From: Methylococcaceae bacterium
GTDB lineage: Bacteria > Pseudomonadota > Gammaproteobacteria > Methylococcales > Methylomonadaceae
NCBI GenBank assembly: GCA_013140465.1
Contig: JABFST010000014.1
Location: forward strand, 1 to 7,098
Direction of reading: 5' to 3'
DNA: 7,098 nt
The notes under the pieces are model-generated. The model was not told the DNA's origin and made no database searches. It saw nothing but the letters and a program-made list of their open reading frames with translations. The position numbers and the translations under genes were made by a program. Below are positions 1 through 5,347 of the stretch, piece after piece (within the stretch, counting starts at the first letter, position 1; each line of letters starts with the position of its first letter).

Positions 1-460
1 CCATAAAGTTGTAGAGGTTAAGCAGCCACACCAAATACACCAAGGCAAACAGTTGGCCTAAGCTTGCCGATGGCAGGCTTGCACCTAACACCACTAGGGG
101 TGGCATACCGCCTAAACACCACAAACCCCAAGCGGCGGCGCAAAAATGCCCTAGCAAGCGCCAACGCGCGGCAATTGGGTTGCGGTCGTCCAGATAGCCC
201 AGCACGGCAACGCTTCCGCCCGCCCCCAGCAAGCCATAAAGCATAGGGTTGGATAAGCTTGCCGTGTACTTAAGCACCCACAGCCCCGACAAAAATACCA
301 GCACTATTGCCACACCGCCACCGCGCGGGGTCGGGATGCTGTGCGAACTGCGGGCGTTAGGAATGTCCATAATTTGCTTAGCCAGCGCATAGCGGCGAAA
401 CCCGCCCGTCAATAACCATGAGCAGAGAGCGGCGAAGGCAAAAAACCAGAGATTATTCAT
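1..460 (-). CDS. WecA/WbpL-like undecaprenyl-phosphate glycosyl-1-phosphate transferase, 3'-truncated by window edge
   Basis: Partial gene, 153 residues visible from an ATG at 460; the C-terminal half lies outside the window. It belongs to glycosyl transferase family 4 (PF00953: WecA, WbpL, MraY), inner-membrane enzymes that move a sugar-1-phosphate from a UDP-sugar to undecaprenyl phosphate and so start O-antigen, ECA-type or exopolysaccharide synthesis. Visible signatures are MDIPNARSSHSIPTPRGGG (31-49), the DD pair of GYLDDR (residues 91-92, putative Mg/catalytic aspartates) and LNLYNFM (147-153), which normally continues into DG. Hydrophobic segments lie near residues 3-20, 49-64, 73-90, 104-118 and 133-150, matching the multi-pass fold. 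There is no clear Shine-Dalgarno before the ATG, but the start matches the usual family N-terminus. A methyltransferase gene lies 168 bases upstream on the same strand. The motif resembles WbpL more than MraY; the sugar specificity cannot be read from this half. Confidence 0.9.
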   Translation of the reverse strand, partial: MNNLWFFAFAALCSWLLTGGFRRYALAKQIMDIPNARSSHSIPTPRGGGVAIVLVFLSGLWVLKYTASLSNPMLYGLLGAGGSVAVLGYLDDRNPIAARWRLLGHFCAAAWGLWCLGGMPPLVVLGASLPSASLGQLFALVYLVWLLNLYNFM

Positions 461-552
461 TATGTAGGGCGTTGGACAGAGGCTGTTTGGCAAAATAGGA
501 AAAAGGCTACAGGCGTTGGCAAAGGAAAACGCCAACACACAGGGAAGGTTAG

Positions 553-579
553 TGCCTGTGCAGTTGCGCGTAACAGGCA
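553..579. repeat. Inverted repeat between the methyltransferase and transferase genes
   Basis: TGCCTGT (553-559) and ACAGGCA (573-579) form a perfect 7-bp stem with a 13-base loop. It lies between the methyltransferase stop and the transferase start, both on the minus strand. No T-tract follows on either strand, so it is not a classic terminator. It could be a weak transcript-end structure or a protein site. Confidence 0.35.
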
Positions 580-628
580 ATTATAACGGGTTATCAGCTT
601 GCTGTTTGCAAAGCTTGGCGGGTTGGGC

Positions 629-1246
629 TTATTTTCGGGCTTCTATCAGTTTAAAAATATCGCCGCTGCCTTCATTGATACGCACCCAAACAAACCCGCA
701 CGCTTTTACATTGCGGACGGTTTTACGGTTAATATTAGCCCCCACTAACTTGACGACCAGCGGGTTAAGCCAGTGCATCAGCCGGGCAAGCACGGGCCTG
801 GCACTTAGCACATGCTCCAGCAGCAACACTTGCCCGCCGGGCTTGCACACGCGGTACAGCTCTTTTAAGCCGCGCATAGGCAACGGCACGGAACAAAATA
901 CAAAAGTGCCGATAACCGTGTCAAAACTGTTGTCGGCAAAACATAAGGACTCAATGTCCATTAAGTTAAGGTCAACATTAACCTGTTTGCGGGCCTTTTT
1001 TTGCTCGGCTTGTTTGAGCATGGCGGGGCTAAAATCGACGGCGGTCATTCTGGCGTTATCAGGGTAATAGGCAAAGTTTTTGCCCGTGCCTACCCCCACT
1101 TCCAAGATATGGTAGCCATCCACCTTAGCCCAGAGCTGTTGCCGTTTGTGCTTAAAAAACAAGCCTTCCATGACCGCCTCTAGCCCCTCAAAATAAGGCG
1201 CGATGCGGTCATAGCGTTGTTTGATGAGCAGACTGTTTGCTTTCAT
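629..1246 (-). CDS. Class I SAM-dependent methyltransferase (PmtA/UbiE-like)
   Basis: A 205-residue cytosolic methyltransferase with the Rossmann-type SAM fold. Motif I is ILEVGVGTGKN (residues 47-57), the acidic ribose-binding residue is D71 in AVDFS, and MDIESLCFADNSFDTV (96-111) carries the adenine-contact region. FVFCSVPLPMRGLKEL and CKPGGQVLLLEH are typical of the Methyltransf_11 group. The C-terminal LVGANINRKTV segment resembles proteins annotated as phosphatidylethanolamine N-methyltransferase-like or UbiE-like, so a lipid or quinone-like acceptor is possible but unproven. I chose the ATG at 1246 because KANSLLIKQRYDRIAP starts where homologues usually start. The frame stays open upstream to a TTG at 1291, but that TTG lies upstream of the candidate -10 element. 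No strong ribosome binding site is visible. It is divergent from ribA and upstream of the glycosyl-phosphate transferase. Confidence 0.88.
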   Translation of the reverse strand: MKANSLLIKQRYDRIAPYFEGLEAVMEGLFFKHKRQQLWAKVDGYHILEVGVGTGKNFAYYPDNARMTAVDFSPAMLKQAEQKKARKQVNVDLNLMDIESLCFADNSFDTVIGTFVFCSVPLPMRGLKELYRVCKPGGQVLLLEHVLSARPVLARLMHWLNPLVVKLVGANINRKTVRNVKACGFVWVRINEGSGDIFKLIEARK

Positions 1247-1277
1247 AGTAACCATAACAATAAAGTGGGCGTGGCAA

Positions 1278-1307
1278 ATATTACCGTGCAAACGAAAGCT
1301 TCATCAA
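1278..1307 (-). promoter_or_regulatory. Candidate sigma-70 promoter for the methyltransferase
   Basis: On the minus strand TTGATG (1302-1307) and TAATAT (1278-1283) are separated by 18 bases; each matches the consensus at 4 of 6 positions. Transcription would begin near 1271, about 25 bases before the chosen ATG, which supports that start over the TTG at 1291. The match is weak and untested. Confidence 0.3.
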
Positions 1308-1342
1308 CACTAATCTTTATCTGTCATGTAAAATACACCGAC

Positions 1343-1462
1343 AGGTGCTAAGTGCCTAAAACCAACGGCGGTTCGGCATCCACGCCGCCTATAGCCCACA
1401 GGGCCAATGCCTAACCCCTCTTATCCGCCAAGCAGTTGCTTGGCTTGACATGCTACGGAGCA
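1343..1462 (+). promoter_or_regulatory. Hairpin-rich 5' leader of ribA, no recognised riboswitch class
   Basis: About 210 bases separate the divergent genes, and on the plus strand they hold a run of possible hairpins: AGGTGC/GTGCCT (1343-1357, with wobble pairs), GGCGGT/GCCGCC (1367-1389, loop 11), GCCC/GGGC (1394-1404, loop 3), GCCAAG/CTTGGC (1427-1444, loop 6) and TGCT/AGCA (1451-1462, loop 4). A TGTAAAAT sequence at 1327-1334 could be a -10 element for a transcript covering them, but no good -35 is visible. The conserved FMN riboswitch blocks are not recognisable. A 13-codon open frame (1407-1448) lies within the region. It could be a structured leader, an unidentified small RNA on either strand, or chance pairing. 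Confidence 0.35.
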
Positions 1463-1501
1463 GTAACCACCGCTAGCCGCAATTTGGATCAGTAACAAAA
1501 C

Positions 1502-2107
1502 GTGAACGCACACATAGAAGATTTGGTACAAACCCCGCTCCCGACCGAACACGGCGAGTTTATCCTGCATTACTACAGCAACACTTTAGACGATAAGGAA
1601 CATGTCGCCTTAGTAAAGGGCGATGTCGCCCAGCGCGGCAACGTCCCCGTGCGCATCCACTCCGAATGTTTTACCGGCGATGTCTTGGGTTCCAGGCGTT
1701 GCGATTGCGGCGCACAATTGGCGCTGGCTATGCAGCTAATAGAGGCCGAAGGTTACGGCGTGTTGATTTACCTGCGCCAAGAAGGGCGGGGCATAGGTTT
1801 GTTAAAAAAACTGCAAGCTTATAATTTGCAAGACCAGGGTATGGACACCGTCGATGCCAACTTGCACCTAGGGTATTTAGCTGACGAACGCGAATACAGC
1901 GTCGCCGCCTTAATTTTGGAAAGCCTGCAAGTGCAATCTATCCGGCTCATGACCAACAACCCCAAAAAAATCGACGGCCTGAAAAAACTGGGCATCGATG
2001 TGGTCGGGCGTATTCCGGTTGAAGTAGAAGCCCATGACGGCAATCTCGGCTATTTAAAAACCAAGGCCAAAAAAATGGCGCACATGTTGTTTGAAGCCAA
2101 AAAATAA
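1502..2107 (+). CDS. ribA: GTP cyclohydrolase II
   Basis: A 201-residue stand-alone GTP cyclohydrolase II, close to the 196 residues of E. coli RibA. It opens the GTP ring with loss of formate and pyrophosphate to make the pyrimidine precursor of riboflavin, in the cytosol. Zinc ligands are C56, C67 and C69 in SECFTGDVLGSRRCDCG. The RQEGRGIGL loop (92-100), Y107, the DAN..LGY..DEREY segment with D128 and R130, and MTNNPKKIDGL (150-160) are the expected GTP-binding and catalytic elements. It is not fused to a DHBP synthase (RibB) domain, so RibB must be encoded elsewhere. The start is GTG; TTGGAT at 1484-1489 is a poor, distant ribosome binding site, and the N-terminus aligns with E. coli RibA from this codon. 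The gene stands alone on this strand behind a hairpin-rich leader. Confidence 0.97.
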   Translation: MNAHIEDLVQTPLPTEHGEFILHYYSNTLDDKEHVALVKGDVAQRGNVPVRIHSECFTGDVLGSRRCDCGAQLALAMQLIEAEGYGVLIYLRQEGRGIGLLKKLQAYNLQDQGMDTVDANLHLGYLADEREYSVAALILESLQVQSIRLMTNNPKKIDGLKKLGIDVVGRIPVEVEAHDGNLGYLKTKAKKMAHMLFEAKK

Positions 2108-2170
2108 CCGCTGCCATTACGCCTTAGGTTTTACACGCGTTGTGCAGGTGGGGCTGATGCAAGGAAGTAA

Positions 2171-2251
2171 ATGATGGGGCATTCTGGCGATGCGTGGCTG
2201 CGATGTGCCGGAAAAAGTGCGTTTAAACGGCATTATTACGGCTTACAGTAA
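2171..2251 (+). other. Tiny open frame of 26 codons, doubtful
   Basis: ATG ATG at 2171 is preceded by AGGAAG at 2162-2167, the best Shine-Dalgarno in this spacer, and runs to TAA at 2249-2251. The peptide begins MMGHSGDAWLRCAGKS and is basic toward its end. A different frame of the same stretch reads as a plausible protein C-terminus, so this may be a decayed gene rather than a small protein. The 150-base spacer between ribA and the convergent membrane gene shows no clear terminator. Confidence 0.15.
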
Positions 2252-2257
2252 TTAGGT

Positions 2258-2590
2258 CTAGAAGCATGATTGAACGCCCCATGTTTCGAATTGCATACCA
2301 GTTAGCCATAGACAAAAAAGTGTGAATGTTGCAAATGCCAACCCTTCTGTAACGCGATGGATTGATTTTGACATCAAGCCGAATGCTACCCCACCTGAAG
2401 CCACGCTGAGAAGCAAAGGAAAAAGGGCAAAACTTTCCAATTGCAGTGCGCGGACTGGGTCGCCAAAAGATCCGCCCTTTGGATCACCAGAACACCCAGC
2501 CATGAAAATGAGAAAAAGATGCAAGGCCGCACCAAGGATTGATAACAATCCAAAACCAACAGGCGAATATTTTTTGGCGTAAAATGCCAT
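2258..2590 (-). CDS. Hypothetical small membrane protein, three predicted transmembrane segments
   Basis: A 110-residue protein I do not recognise. Three hydrophobic stretches, about residues 10-32, 52-74 and 82-100, suggest an inner-membrane protein with three passes. The loop between the first two carries SGDPKGGSFGDP. The ATG at 2590 has AGGA (2601-2604 on the minus strand) 10 bases upstream, an acceptable ribosome binding site. It starts 34 bases after the toxin stop, in the same direction, so it may be transcribed with the toxin-antitoxin pair. MAGC near residue 33 resembles a lipobox but sits at the end of a long transmembrane stretch, too deep for a normal lipoprotein signal. The hydrophobic pattern fits this frame best; the alternative frames over the same bases look like shadows. 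Confidence 0.65.
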   Translation of the reverse strand: MAFYAKKYSPVGFGLLSILGAALHLFLIFMAGCSGDPKGGSFGDPVRALQLESFALFPLLLSVASGGVAFGLMSKSIHRVTEGLAFATFTLFCLWLTGMQFETWGVQSCF

Positions 2591-2624
2591 TTGGGATAAG
2601 TCCTAACTATACGCGTTATTGGTC

Positions 2625-2918
2625 TTAATGTTCCTGACGATTTTCCCTGCCATGCCAAACCCGAACAATAACCACTATTTGCCCATCGATGAGGTAACGC
2701 AGCACATAGCTGCTTGCTCCAAAAGGCAAAAACAACTCGCGGCGATTTGTGCCGTCATTCATGGGGACTCCGGCTTCTGGAAAACTAGCAAGCAGCTTTG
2801 CGCCGTCCTGTAAAACCTTACCCGCACGGGCGGCGGCAGCCCCATTTTTATCTAGCAAAAACAAGCGTAGCCGTTGGGCGTCTTGCAAGGCTTCGGGCAA
2901 CCAGACTACTTCGGGCAT
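2625..2918 (-). CDS. RelE/ParE-type toxin of a type II toxin-antitoxin module
   Basis: A 97-residue protein of the RelE/ParE superfamily. The N-terminus MPEVVWLPEALQDAQRLRLF matches the first strand and helix of the fold, followed by a helix with Lys/Ala-rich residues (24-45), the SFPEAGVPMNDGTNRRELFLPFG region and the closing strand VVIVRVWHGREN, typical of ParE. Family members either cleave ribosome-bound mRNA or poison DNA gyrase; sequence alone does not settle which. I chose the ATG at 2918. The frame is open to a TTG at 2942, but the family N-terminus begins at this methionine. The start lies inside the antitoxin gene (13-base overlap), the normal arrangement for coupled antitoxin-toxin translation. 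The C-terminal RENRQEH tail is intact, so the toxin is probably full length. Confidence 0.85.
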   Translation of the reverse strand: MPEVVWLPEALQDAQRLRLFLLDKNGAAAARAGKVLQDGAKLLASFPEAGVPMNDGTNRRELFLPFGASSYVLRYLIDGQIVVIVRVWHGRENRQEH

Positions 2919-3181
2919 GGCAGCTCGTGGTCGCTGCCCCAAGACTCTAGCCAGTTATTAACAGCATCATTGGTAAGCGCATGGCCTGATAGCTTATAGC
3001 GTTGCCAGCGTTCTTGGTCTTCGCGTTTTTCCTGTTCGTAAGCCTCTTCGCGTGCCACATAGTCTTCAATGGCGGCTTTCATAAGCCAATGGGGGCTACG
3101 TTCTTTGACAGCACTTAGGGCTTTAAGGCGGCTATGTAAGCTTTCATCCAGCTCGACACCTGTATTAATCATTTTTGGCAT
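2906..3181 (-). CDS. Ribbon-helix-helix (CopG/ParD-like) antitoxin
   Basis: A 91-residue antitoxin encoded just upstream of and overlapping the toxin. Residues 4-45 (MINTGVELDESLHSRLKALS and the following helices) fit a ribbon-helix-helix DNA-binding domain: one beta strand, then two helices ending at AIEDYVAREEAY. Residues 46-65 are a charged helix rich in Glu, Lys and Arg. The C-terminus (HALTNDAVNNWLESWGSD, 67-84) resembles the toxin-wrapping end of ParD/RelB-like antitoxins. It should neutralise the toxin by binding and repress its own operon, probably through the palindrome at 3201-3224. M4 at 3172 is an alternative start; neither start has a strong Shine-Dalgarno. Confidence 0.85.
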   Translation of the reverse strand: MPKMINTGVELDESLHSRLKALSAVKERSPHWLMKAAIEDYVAREEAYEQEKREDQERWQRYKLSGHALTNDAVNNWLESWGSDHELPCPK

Positions 3182-3200
3182 AGTGCTTAGGTTTGGGTAA

Positions 3201-3224
3201 AAGTTTGTAAGTCTTACAACTTTA
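3201..3224. promoter_or_regulatory. Palindromic candidate operator of the toxin-antitoxin operon
   Basis: TTGTAAG (3205-3211), T (3212) and CTTACAA (3213-3219) form a perfect 7-bp inverted repeat. Allowing one extra T it extends to AAAGTTTGTAAG on the left and CTTACAACTTT on the right. Its near edge is about 20 to 25 bases upstream of the antitoxin ATG on the minus strand, where ribbon-helix-helix antitoxins usually bind to autoregulate. The promoter itself is not clear. Confidence 0.55.
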
Positions 3225-3257
3225 ACATGAAATTAAGTGCTTGCATAAACACTCTGC

Positions 3258-3440
3258 GTAGGCCGTAATAAGCCGCATTTAACACAAGTGAAAAGCGGTG
3301 TTTCCGCCAATTCGTGGGTGCGGCTTTAGTCGTGTAGGTCGCATTAGGCGGCTTAATGGCATTGAGCTGTAGGCTGGGTTGATAAGCCCAGCATTTACAG
3401 AAAATTGCCGGGTTTCCGCTATCGCTCCAACCCATCCTTG
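3258..3440. repeat. Cluster of diverged palindromic intergenic repeat units
   Basis: Three related units begin with GTAGG: 3258-3281, 3334-3357 and 3369-3398. The third contains the hairpin GCTGGG/CCCAGC (3373-3392). A fourth element, 3410-3433, has GGGTT/AACCC flanking a GCTATCGC core and is followed by CATCC. Such units resemble a palindromic intergenic repeat type that I remember from many gammaproteobacterial genomes. They fill most of the 293 bases between the amidohydrolase stop and the antitoxin start. An 82-codon open frame across them on the minus strand looks like translated repeat, not a gene. Confidence 0.55.
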
Positions 3441-3474
3441 TATCTCTAAGGGTTATGCACAAGGCGGTATCGTT

Positions 3475-4647
3475 TTAAGCCAGCCGCAACTTCACCAGCT
3501 CAACCCAATACGCTGCCCCGATAGCCAATATCCCATCATTAAAATCATAACGCGGGTTGTGTAGCAAACAGCTGTTTGCCGACGGGCCGTTACCTATCCA
3601 CACATAACAGCCGGGCTTGGCTTGCAGCATAAAGGCAAAATCTTCCGAACCCATGCTGGGCGTGGGTTGGCAGTCTACACCTGCGGTTCCTGCCACCGCT
3701 AACGCCGCTGTTAAGGCCACCGCTGTGGCTTCCGATTCATTAAACGTTACTGGATAACCCGCGTTTTCGGGGTTAAACACCACGTCGGTATGCACGCCAA
3801 AACTGTGGCCTATGCCGTCCACTAACTGCTGGATTTTAGCCGTCATCAAATCTTGCACCTCGGCTTTAAAACAGCGGAACGTGCCGCGCAATAACACGGT
3901 TTCGGGGATGGCGTTCCAAGTGTTGCCAGCATGGATTTGAGTGATGCTGACCACCGCCGCTTGCATAGGATCAACGCTCCGGCTGACGATGGTTTGTAGT
4001 GCGCTAATCAATTGCGCTGCCGCAACAATCGCATCATTGCCCAAATGGGGCATTGCGGCATGGCTGGCAATGCCTGTCAGGTGAATCTCAAAAACATCAA
4101 ACGATGCCATCAGCGCACCTGGCTTAACGGCAAAATGCCCTGCGGGTATGTCGGGGAAATTGTGTAGCCCGAACACTGCATCGGCAGGAAATAGCTCGAA
4201 CAAACCATCGTCCAGCATTTGCTTGGCCCCGGCGCGGCCTTCTTCGGCTGGCTGAAAAATAAAGTACACCGTGCCGTTAAAATCGGGGTGTGCCGACAAG
4301 TGCTGCGCTGCGCCCAATAACATCGCGCTATGCCCATCATGCCCACAAGCGTGCATTTTGCCGTCATGACACGATTTATGCGCAAACTCGTTTTGTTCTT
4401 GGATGAACAAAGCGTCCATATCGGCGCGTAAGGCGATTTTGCGGTCGCTGTCTCCTGCCTTCAAGGTGGCGACTACGCCGGTGCTTGCCAAACCCTGATG
4501 CACCGCTAAGCCAAAACTGCGCAACTTGTCGGCGATAAACTGCGCGGTTTGGGTTTCTTCGTAGGCGGTTTCAGGAAATTGGTGCAAATGCCGCCGCCAG
4601 GCGCACATCTCGGGTGCTAAATAATTAAGGGAATCGGCTGGGGGCAT
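3475..4647 (-). CDS. M20D family amidohydrolase (hippurate hydrolase / aminoacylase type)
   Basis: A complete 390-residue zinc-dependent amidohydrolase of the M20D group, which contains hippurate hydrolase (HipO), IAA-amino acid hydrolases and N-acyl amino acid hydrolases; these release an amino acid or amine from an N-acyl conjugate, usually in the cytosol. Metal-site residues are visible at C101 and H103 (HACGHDGH), E135/E136 (QPAEEG), H162 (GLHNFP) and H363 (LLHNPRYDFND). The lid or dimerisation domain is roughly residues 180-290, with SHAAMPH at 195-201, and GSEDFA is at 333-338. The ATG at 4647 has a good ribosome binding site (GAGGA, 4654-4658 on the minus strand, 6 bases of spacing). 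No signal peptide is apparent. The gene stands alone, divergent from the envelope operon, so its substrate cannot be inferred from context. The natural substrate is unknown. Confidence 0.92.
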   Translation of the reverse strand: MPPADSLNYLAPEMCAWRRHLHQFPETAYEETQTAQFIADKLRSFGLAVHQGLASTGVVATLKAGDSDRKIALRADMDALFIQEQNEFAHKSCHDGKMHACGHDGHSAMLLGAAQHLSAHPDFNGTVYFIFQPAEEGRAGAKQMLDDGLFELFPADAVFGLHNFPDIPAGHFAVKPGALMASFDVFEIHLTGIASHAAMPHLGNDAIVAAAQLISALQTIVSRSVDPMQAAVVSITQIHAGNTWNAIPETVLLRGTFRCFKAEVQDLMTAKIQQLVDGIGHSFGVHTDVVFNPENAGYPVTFNESEATAVALTAALAVAGTAGVDCQPTPSMGSEDFAFMLQAKPGCYVWIGNGPSANSCLLHNPRYDFNDGILAIGAAYWVELVKLRLA

Positions 4648-4792
4648 GGCAAGTCCTCATGGCTGGTTAGGGTAAGCGTAGTGATTGGCGATTAACACCC
4701 CCGCCCTTGGGCTTTAGCGGTTTACGGTGAAGGCCAAGTGCCGGATTACACAAATAAACTGCGTATTGTTAGTGGGGCGGGGGGATTTTTAT

Positions 4793-4840
4793 TACAATAG
4801 CACATTCGCTAATAGCGTGCCGACAGCGCGGCTAAAAGCC
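4793..4840 (+). promoter_or_regulatory. Candidate promoter and palindromes upstream of the envelope operon
   Basis: TACAAT (4793-4798) matches the -10 consensus well (5 of 6), but TTGTTA (4766-4771) is 21 bases away, too far for a normal -35. Immediately after it comes the perfect palindrome CGCTA-A-TAGCG (4807-4817), then GGCT-AAA-AGCC (4830-4840). If transcription begins near 4805, the first palindrome would lie at the very start of the transcript and could be a repressor site or a small hairpin. A missing -35 would fit an activator-dependent promoter. Confidence 0.3.
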
Positions 4841-4896
4841 AACAACCGGGGCCATCCCGCACCGCCCTCCAGTGTACCCACAATCTAGGAATCACC

Positions 4897-5340
4897 ATGA
4901 ACCATAAGCCCCAACCCGCGCTAATCGCCTTGGTTTTGTTAAGCACAGGCTTGTTGGCTAGCCAAGTCCATGCCCACGGCGTGACTAACCAACCCTTAGG
5001 CGCAGCCGTAGGTGCAACCGATTATTACCAAGTCAAATGTGCCAATACAGGCACAGGCAATGCCGCCCGTCTTGAAGTGCAAATCAGGGACGATACCGCA
5101 GGAGCCGCTCTTCTTAGCGCCCAAGTGCAAAAAGGTCTGTTTGCCGTAAACACCACAGATCCTACAGGTGGTGATGACAACTACAGCCCCTTGGTTGCAG
5201 TTGCTGGCGGCAATGGCATCTACGATGTCACGGTCAACAAAACCACTGCAACGGGTAGGCAGTATGACCTAGAGTATCATTGCATAACTAAAAACAACGC
5301 CCATGCCGGCACCACGATTTCCCAAAAACAAAACCAATAA
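4897..5340 (+). CDS. Secreted small protein with predicted N-terminal histidine, function unknown
   Basis: 147 residues with a clear Sec signal peptide (basic start, hydrophobic ALIALVLLSTGLLA, then VHA). The -3/-1 pattern predicts cleavage after A26, leaving a mature protein of 121 residues that begins His-Gly-Val-Thr. The body is rich in short beta-type stretches (YYQVKC, RLEVQIRD, GIYDVTVNK, YDLEYHC) and looks like a beta-sandwich domain. C48 and C129 are the only cysteines after the signal peptide and could form a disulfide; H128 and H136 lie near the end. It resembles hypothetical secreted proteins I associate with methanotrophs; I cannot name a domain. AGGA at 4887-4890, 6 bases before the ATG, is a good ribosome binding site. 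It is the first gene of the operon, with TlpA following after 7 bases. N-terminal histidine is a copper ligand in some proteins (histidine brace), but that is only a suggestion here. Confidence 0.8.
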   Translation: MNHKPQPALIALVLLSTGLLASQVHAHGVTNQPLGAAVGATDYYQVKCANTGTGNAARLEVQIRDDTAGAALLSAQVQKGLFAVNTTDPTGGDDNYSPLVAVAGGNGIYDVTVNKTTATGRQYDLEYHCITKNNAHAGTTISQKQNQ

Positions 5341-5347
5341 TCCGCTT

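Noticed and set aside
516..1067. 183-codon plus-strand open frame
   Set aside because: It lies mostly antisense to the methyltransferase, which has clear SAM motifs; the translation has no recognisable domain.
1368..1390. tRNA T-arm-like GGTTCGGCATCC
   Set aside because: The stem does not close around a 7-base loop, and no acceptor, D or anticodon arms fit around it.
1445..1450. Perfect TTGACA -35 box
   Set aside because: No acceptable -10 occurs 16 to 18 bases downstream.
1321..1500. FMN riboswitch upstream of ribA
   Set aside because: Expected from the gene, but the conserved GGGGCAGGGTGAAATTCCC-like and CCGACAGT-like blocks in the right order are absent; isolated CGACAGG is not enough.
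1502..2107. Open frames antisense to ribA
   Set aside because: RibA motifs are unambiguous on the plus strand, so antisense frames such as 1819-2043 are shadows.
2171..2173. Selenocysteine TGA joining the two remnant halves after ribA
   Set aside because: No evident SECIS-like hairpin directly after the TGA and no recognised selenoprotein family; a decayed gene is simpler.
2386..2658. Alternative minus-strand frame over the small membrane protein, and plus-strand 2322-2582
   Set aside because: The 2258-2590 frame has a ribosome binding site and three clean hydrophobic segments; the others do not.
2919..2942. Upstream TTG start for the toxin
   Set aside because: It adds eight non-family residues; the ATG at 2918 matches the family start.
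3214..3462. 82-codon minus-strand frame
   Set aside because: It coincides with the palindromic repeats, overlaps the candidate operator and has no domain-like features.
5303..5347. Upstream ATG for the thioredoxin
   Set aside because: It overlaps the previous gene by 38 bases, has no ribosome binding site and would displace the signal peptide from the N-terminus.
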